Below are positions 60,730-64,000 of a stretch of DNA of 64,000 nucleotides, one piece after another. The stretch is taken from contig NZ_JAKUVC010000005.1 of assembly GCF_026781265.1 (NCBI RefSeq), forward strand, positions 93,074 to 157,073, read 5' to 3'. Within the stretch, counting starts at the first letter, position 1. Each line of letters opens with the position of its first letter. The translations under genes were made by a program, and so were the position numbers. The notes beneath the pieces are model-generated. The model was not told the origin of the DNA, searched no databases, and saw only the letters and a list, made by a program, of their open reading frames with translations. Source of the stretch: Streptococcus sanguinis. GTDB lineage: Bacteria; Bacillota; Bacilli; Lactobacillales; Streptococcaceae.

Positions 60730-62112
60730 ATGGATAAAAAATTTCTTTGGGAGAGAATTAAGACTTTTTTTCAGGAACTTTGGAAGAAGATATCTGATTT
60801 TGCTGCGGAGCATACTCTCCTGGCAGATGCTTACCATGCTTGGCGGGATTGGATTAAGAAGTTGCTGCTTCCTCGTTCTAAGTTCTTTCAAAAACAACTT
60901 AGCAATCGGCAGTTTGTCGGAGTACTTTTGACAGTTGTTGGGCTGTCAGCCGGCTTAATTCTGCTGTCAGAGCATATGCAGGATTTTACCTTTCTGTCTC
61001 CTAGTAAGAAAGAGCAGCAGTCAGGTTCTTCTCAGAATCAGACGGTTCGTATCATGGCGACTGGGGATTTGCTTTATCACGACGGACTTTATCTGAGCGC
61101 TCAGAAAGAAGATGGAACTTATGAATTTTCTGAGAATTTCCACTATGCCAAAGAATGGCTTCGGCAGGGAGACTTGGTCTTAGGGGACTTTGAAGGCACG
61201 ATTCGGCCGGACTATCCCTTGAATGGCTATCCGCTCTTTAATGCTCCAGAAGCCGTAGTTCCAGCAATCAAGGATGCCGGCTATCAGGTGATGGACTTGG
61301 CTCATAACCATATTTTGGACTCCGGCTTGGAGGGTGTTTTTACTACAGCTCAGGCTTTTGAAAAAGAGGGAATCACTCCCATCGGTGTTTATCCTCATGA
61401 AAAACGCAGTCAGGCACCGCTATTAATAAAGGAAGTCAAAGGCATTAAGATTGCACTGCTGGCTTACTCCTATGGTTACAATGGCATGGAGGGGCTGCTC
61501 AGTCAGGAAGACTATGACAACCGCCTGTCCAATCTGGATGAAGAAAAGATGCGAGCCGAGATTGAGCGGGCAGAAAAGGAAGCAGATATTACAGTCGTCA
61601 TGCCTCAGATGGGGATAGAGTACCAGCTGGAGCCAACAGAGGAGCAGATGACCCTCTACCATAAAATGGTTGACTGGGGAGCAGATATCGTCTTTGGAGG
61701 GCATCCGCATGTGGTTGAGCCGGCGGAGATTTTAGAGAAAGATGGCCAGAAGAAGCTGATCATGTATTCTATGGGAAATTTCATTTCCAATCAGCGCATC
61801 GAAACCATGGAGGAGATTGAAAATGCTCATTGGACCGAGCGCGGAGTGCTGATGGATGTTACCATTGAGAAGACAGCATCAGGCACGCAGATAAAAAGTG
61901 CTCAGGCTCATCCGAGCTGGGTCAGCCGAGTTGAAAAGGGCGCTACTTCAGCAGACGGTCTACCTTTATACACATATCAGACCTGGATTTTGGATGACTT
62001 TGTCGAAGGCGGCAAGTATCGAGACAAACTGGATCAAGAAACCAGAGCACGGATTGATACCGCCTATCAGGAAATGAATTCTCATGTTGGACTGAATTGG
62101 CCGGGGCAATAA
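60730..62112 (+). CDS. CapA family (PGA-synthesis/metallophosphatase-like) protein
   Basis: A 460-aa protein with an N-terminal cytoplasmic part, one membrane helix (FVGVLLTVVGLSAGLILLSEHM) and a CapA-type domain: IMATGDLLYHDGLYLS, LVLGDFEGTI, VMDLAHNHILDSG and IVFGGHPHVVEP (calcineurin-like metal motifs). CapA proteins act in poly-gamma-glutamate or capsule synthesis; in streptococci their role is unclear. GTG at 60727 or ATG at 60730. Confidence 0.88.
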   Translation: MDKKFLWERIKTFFQELWKKISDFAAEHTLLADAYHAWRDWIKKLLLPRSKFFQKQLSNRQFVGVLLTVVGLSAGLILLSEHMQDFTFLSPSKKEQQSGSSQNQTVRIMATGDLLYHDGLYLSAQKEDGTYEFSENFHYAKEWLRQGDLVLGDFEGTIRPDYPLNGYPLFNAPEAVVPAIKDAGYQVMDLAHNHILDSGLEGVFTTAQAFEKEGITPIGVYPHEKRSQAPLLIKEVKGIKIALLAYSYGYNGMEGLLSQEDYDNRLSNLDEEKMRAEIERAEKEADITVVMPQMGIEYQLEPTEEQMTLYHKMVDWGADIVFGGHPHVVEPAEILEKDGQKKLIMYSMGNFISNQRIETMEEIENAHWTERGVLMDVTIEKTASGTQIKSAQAHPSWVSRVEKGATSADGLPLYTYQTWILDDFVEGGKYRDKLDQETRARIDTAYQEMNSHVGLNWPGQ

Positions 62113-62133
62113 ATTGTTTGAATATGAGTTTAG

Positions 62134-62161
62134 CCAGATTGGATTTTCCAATCTGGTTTTT
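62134..62161 (+). terminator. Terminator after the CapA gene
   Basis: CCAGATTGG / CCAATCTGG hairpin, then TTTTTG. Confidence 0.88.
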
Positions 62162-62336
62162 GTTGTTTTGAAATTTAGTTTTTGATAAAGATTTTAAAAG
62201 CATTGTTGGGGTTGCAGTTCAGGTCTATGCTTTTTTATTTTAAGATTGTCGTTATATAAAAAAGTTGCTATACTATGCATAACAAGCATTGATTTGGGGC
62301 TCAATGCTTAACTGAGAAAAAAGGGATGAAAAAGTT

Positions 62337-63593
62337 ATGGAAGAAAATAAAAGTGCTGCTAAATTACGTGAGGAACGATTGTTAGAAAAGCAAAGGTTAG
62401 CTGAAAAAGCACGAATCGCCCTTTTAGAGGAAAAAATGGACGAACGTATTTTTGAGCTGAGAAAAACTTTAGCTCAGACAACAGATTTACTTATTCGGGG
62501 AGACTTGCAAGTTTTATTGAATGAGGAAGAGCAAAAGAGGGAGATTTATTATGAGAAAAAGCAGCTTGCAGAATCACAAGCACAGCAAATTCAGTTGGCA
62601 GTAGATAAAACATTAGAGGAACAGCTCGTATCGGTAAATCATGTACATGGAGATTCGTGGGCTAAAAAAGAATCAGAGGAAAACGAGCTTGCTGCCAAAT
62701 TAAATAAACAAAATAGTCATTCAGCAGGAGTTGATTTAGAAGACAGATTGCGATGGCGACAGGAAAGCAAAAGAGATACTGTTTTTATCTCTACTTGTAT
62801 GATTTTATCTTTACTCTGTCTTGTTTTTATCATCTATAAAAATGCTATTAATGCTTATCGTACTCAAATAGCAACTGTTCAAGCATCTAGTAGCCAGATT
62901 CGGGATACAAAAAATCAGGAAGAAGTTGTTGAAAAAGAATCATCAACTAATGTTCAAGAAAAACAAAATAGCCCTACTCTGTCTAGTAGCGTTGCTTCGG
63001 TACCAGTAAATTATCAAGTGCAAGTCGATATTGATAATTTGATTATTCGCGAGAAACCAGCATTAAATGGGAAAGATTTAGGTTTCATTGAGAAAGGGAT
63101 TTACACGATTACTGAAACGGTCCAAATGGATGGACACCTTTGGGGGCGTGTGAAGTCTGGAAAAGGATGGATTGCTCTCGATTATACTACAAAGGTAACT
63201 AAACCGTCATCTGCTGATAGTTCGGAATCTTCAATTAGCAATAATTCATCGCTCTACAAAGAATGGGCAGGCTACTATGTTAACTGGACATCAAGTATTC
63301 GCTACGTAATTAAAGAAGATGGAACAGGAAGTATGATTACATCAGGAGGAGAAACGCTTTTCAAAGTAAAAATAGAAGAACCTAGTCAGGAAACAAAAGT
63401 TTGGGGTCTTGTTTTAGATGACAATGGAGCACCTCAAGAACCTAAGGAATACGTGGCAAATATAGTTATCACTTTGATATCAGATAATGATGGAATGACT
63501 CGGAAGCTTTATGGGGTACTATTGAAAAACAATCGTAGAGAACTTACTTTTGGAGAATATACTGAACATAAGAATTCAGTTTATAGAAAATAA
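62337..63593 (+). CDS. Membrane protein with cytoplasmic coiled coil and external SH3-like domain
   Basis: A 418-aa protein: charged coiled coil (residues ~1-135), one membrane helix (VFISTCMILSLLCLVFIIY, ~148-166), a Ser/Thr/Glu-rich linker, an SH3b-like domain (VDIDNLIIREKPALNGKDLGFIEKG; ~225-285) and a C-terminal beta domain (~310-415). AT-rich. No family recognised beyond the SH3b segment. Adjacent to an IS end, so probably accessory. Confidence 0.72.
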   Translation: MEENKSAAKLREERLLEKQRLAEKARIALLEEKMDERIFELRKTLAQTTDLLIRGDLQVLLNEEEQKREIYYEKKQLAESQAQQIQLAVDKTLEEQLVSVNHVHGDSWAKKESEENELAAKLNKQNSHSAGVDLEDRLRWRQESKRDTVFISTCMILSLLCLVFIIYKNAINAYRTQIATVQASSSQIRDTKNQEEVVEKESSTNVQEKQNSPTLSSSVASVPVNYQVQVDIDNLIIREKPALNGKDLGFIEKGIYTITETVQMDGHLWGRVKSGKGWIALDYTTKVTKPSSADSSESSISNNSSLYKEWAGYYVNWTSSIRYVIKEDGTGSMITSGGETLFKVKIEEPSQETKVWGLVLDDNGAPQEPKEYVANIVITLISDNDGMTRKLYGVLLKNNRRELTFGEYTEHKNSVYRK

Positions 63594-63604
63594 GGAAATT
63601 AATT

Positions 63605-63952
63605 ATGAAACAATCTCTAACTAATCTTATCTTTTTTATGCTTTATGCAATTCCTACCTATACAGTTATTTATTTGTTCTTTTTACCTCAAATAGCAGCT
63701 AGTATGTCTGTCGAATATGAGAATATTGTTTTAAGTGTTATTATTATTTTAATTGCTTTATTCACTTGGCTAGCTATTCTTCCAGCTTTGATTTGTCGAA
63801 CAGGAAGTAAGTTGATTATTTTTCTTCTATGCTTTCTACTTAGTCCGACCCTACTAGGCTGGATTTTATTGATGGTATGGGCAGTTTCATCAAATATTAA
63901 TGCAGATAGGCATGAAGATATTATGGATATTTTACAAAGCAGGAATTACTGA
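63605..63952 (+). CDS. Small membrane protein, function unknown
   Basis: A 115-aa protein with three to four hydrophobic segments (LIFFMLYAIPTYTVIYLFFL; IVLSVIIILIALFTWLAILPAL; FLLCFLLSPTLLGWILLMVWAV). RBS AAGGAAATTA before ATG. Eleven nt after the SH3-like protein gene, so one transcript. Not recognised; AT-rich. Confidence 0.65.
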   Translation: MKQSLTNLIFFMLYAIPTYTVIYLFFLPQIAASMSVEYENIVLSVIIILIALFTWLAILPALICRTGSKLIIFLLCFLLSPTLLGWILLMVWAVSSNINADRHEDIMDILQSRNY

Positions 63953-63971
63953 TAAAAGACCTGTCCGATAA

Positions 63972-64000
63972 TGTACTGACCCCAAAAAGTTAGACAATTA
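63972..64000 (+). mobile_element. Left end of an IS3-type (IS861-like) element, cut by window edge
   Basis: TGTACTGACCCCAAAAAGTT followed by AGACAATTA has the start and core of IS861-like terminal repeats and matches the 23-bp ends of the miniature element at 8349-8403 except at a few positions. The body lies outside the window, so transposase and target duplication cannot be checked. Confidence 0.7.

Overview
The window is chromosomal DNA of a Streptococcus, most like the oral sanguinis/mitis group. Evidence: low-to-moderate GC, the rpoY-rnjA pair, tsaB-rimI-tsaD, a complete mevalonate pathway, pepX next to a glycerol facilitator-aquaporin, CppA, a RocS-like protein, pyruvate formate-lyase and class 1A PyrD. 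No rRNA, tRNA, CRISPR array, phage or replication origin was seen. The species call is inference from gene content.

Layout. 0-8.3 kb: the end of a TetR regulator, an AlkC/AlkD-like protein, RNase J1 with RpoY, the t6A-modification genes with rimI, AzlCD, a methyltransferase and a TipA-like MerR regulator. 8.3-16.9 kb: a 55-bp miniature IS, a flavoprotein, a RocS-like protein, a membrane GDPD, EbfC, a lipoprotein, a degenerate IS3-family element and pepX. 17-30 kb: glycerol facilitator, cppA, a serine hydrolase, the mevalonate genes as two convergent operons (mvaK1-mvaD-mvaK2-fni and mvaS-mvaA), a split ThrE exporter and pflB. 30-42.8 kb: dinB, a TetR-controlled patch with two operator-like sites, recD2, lepB, rnhC, zapA-cvpA-mutS2 and an interrupted pepD. 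42.8-48.6 kb: two nearly identical thioredoxin genes flanking an AT-rich LysR/DUF4865/SRPBCC segment, then a glycine riboswitch with its AgcS transporter and a frameshifted sstT. 48.6-64 kb: mscS, a DUF2268 protease behind a MerR-type promoter, EXLDI, a duplicated gdhA 3' end, gdhA, pyrD, msrAB, metQNI, an MTA/SAH-deaminase-like amidohydrolase, CapA, two unknown membrane proteins and the first 29 bp of an IS3-type element.

How the genes work together. The mevalonate block makes isopentenyl diphosphate for undecaprenyl carriers. MetQNI, MsrAB and the amidohydrolase fit methionine uptake, repair and salvage. TsaB and TsaD make t6A. Zwf-like central metabolism is absent here, but pflB carries a candidate CcpA site. 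Several peptide and amino-acid functions are present (PepX, AgcS, ThrE, AzlCD), while two are broken (pepD, sstT).

Most notable signals: (i) a 17-bp motif shared by two 19-bp-spacer promoters, one for the TipA-like regulator and one for a DUF2268 protease 43 kb away; (ii) a 55-bp miniature IS with a 4-bp target duplication inside a terminator, whose ends match the IS start at the right edge; (iii) two places where foreign-looking cargo is bracketed by copies of a resident gene (thioredoxin; gdhA 3' end); (iv) three separate genes each interrupted by a single in-frame TAG; (v) two operator-like palindromes beside a TetR gene. Several 1-nt deletions also occur, so sequencing error must be kept in mind for the broken genes.
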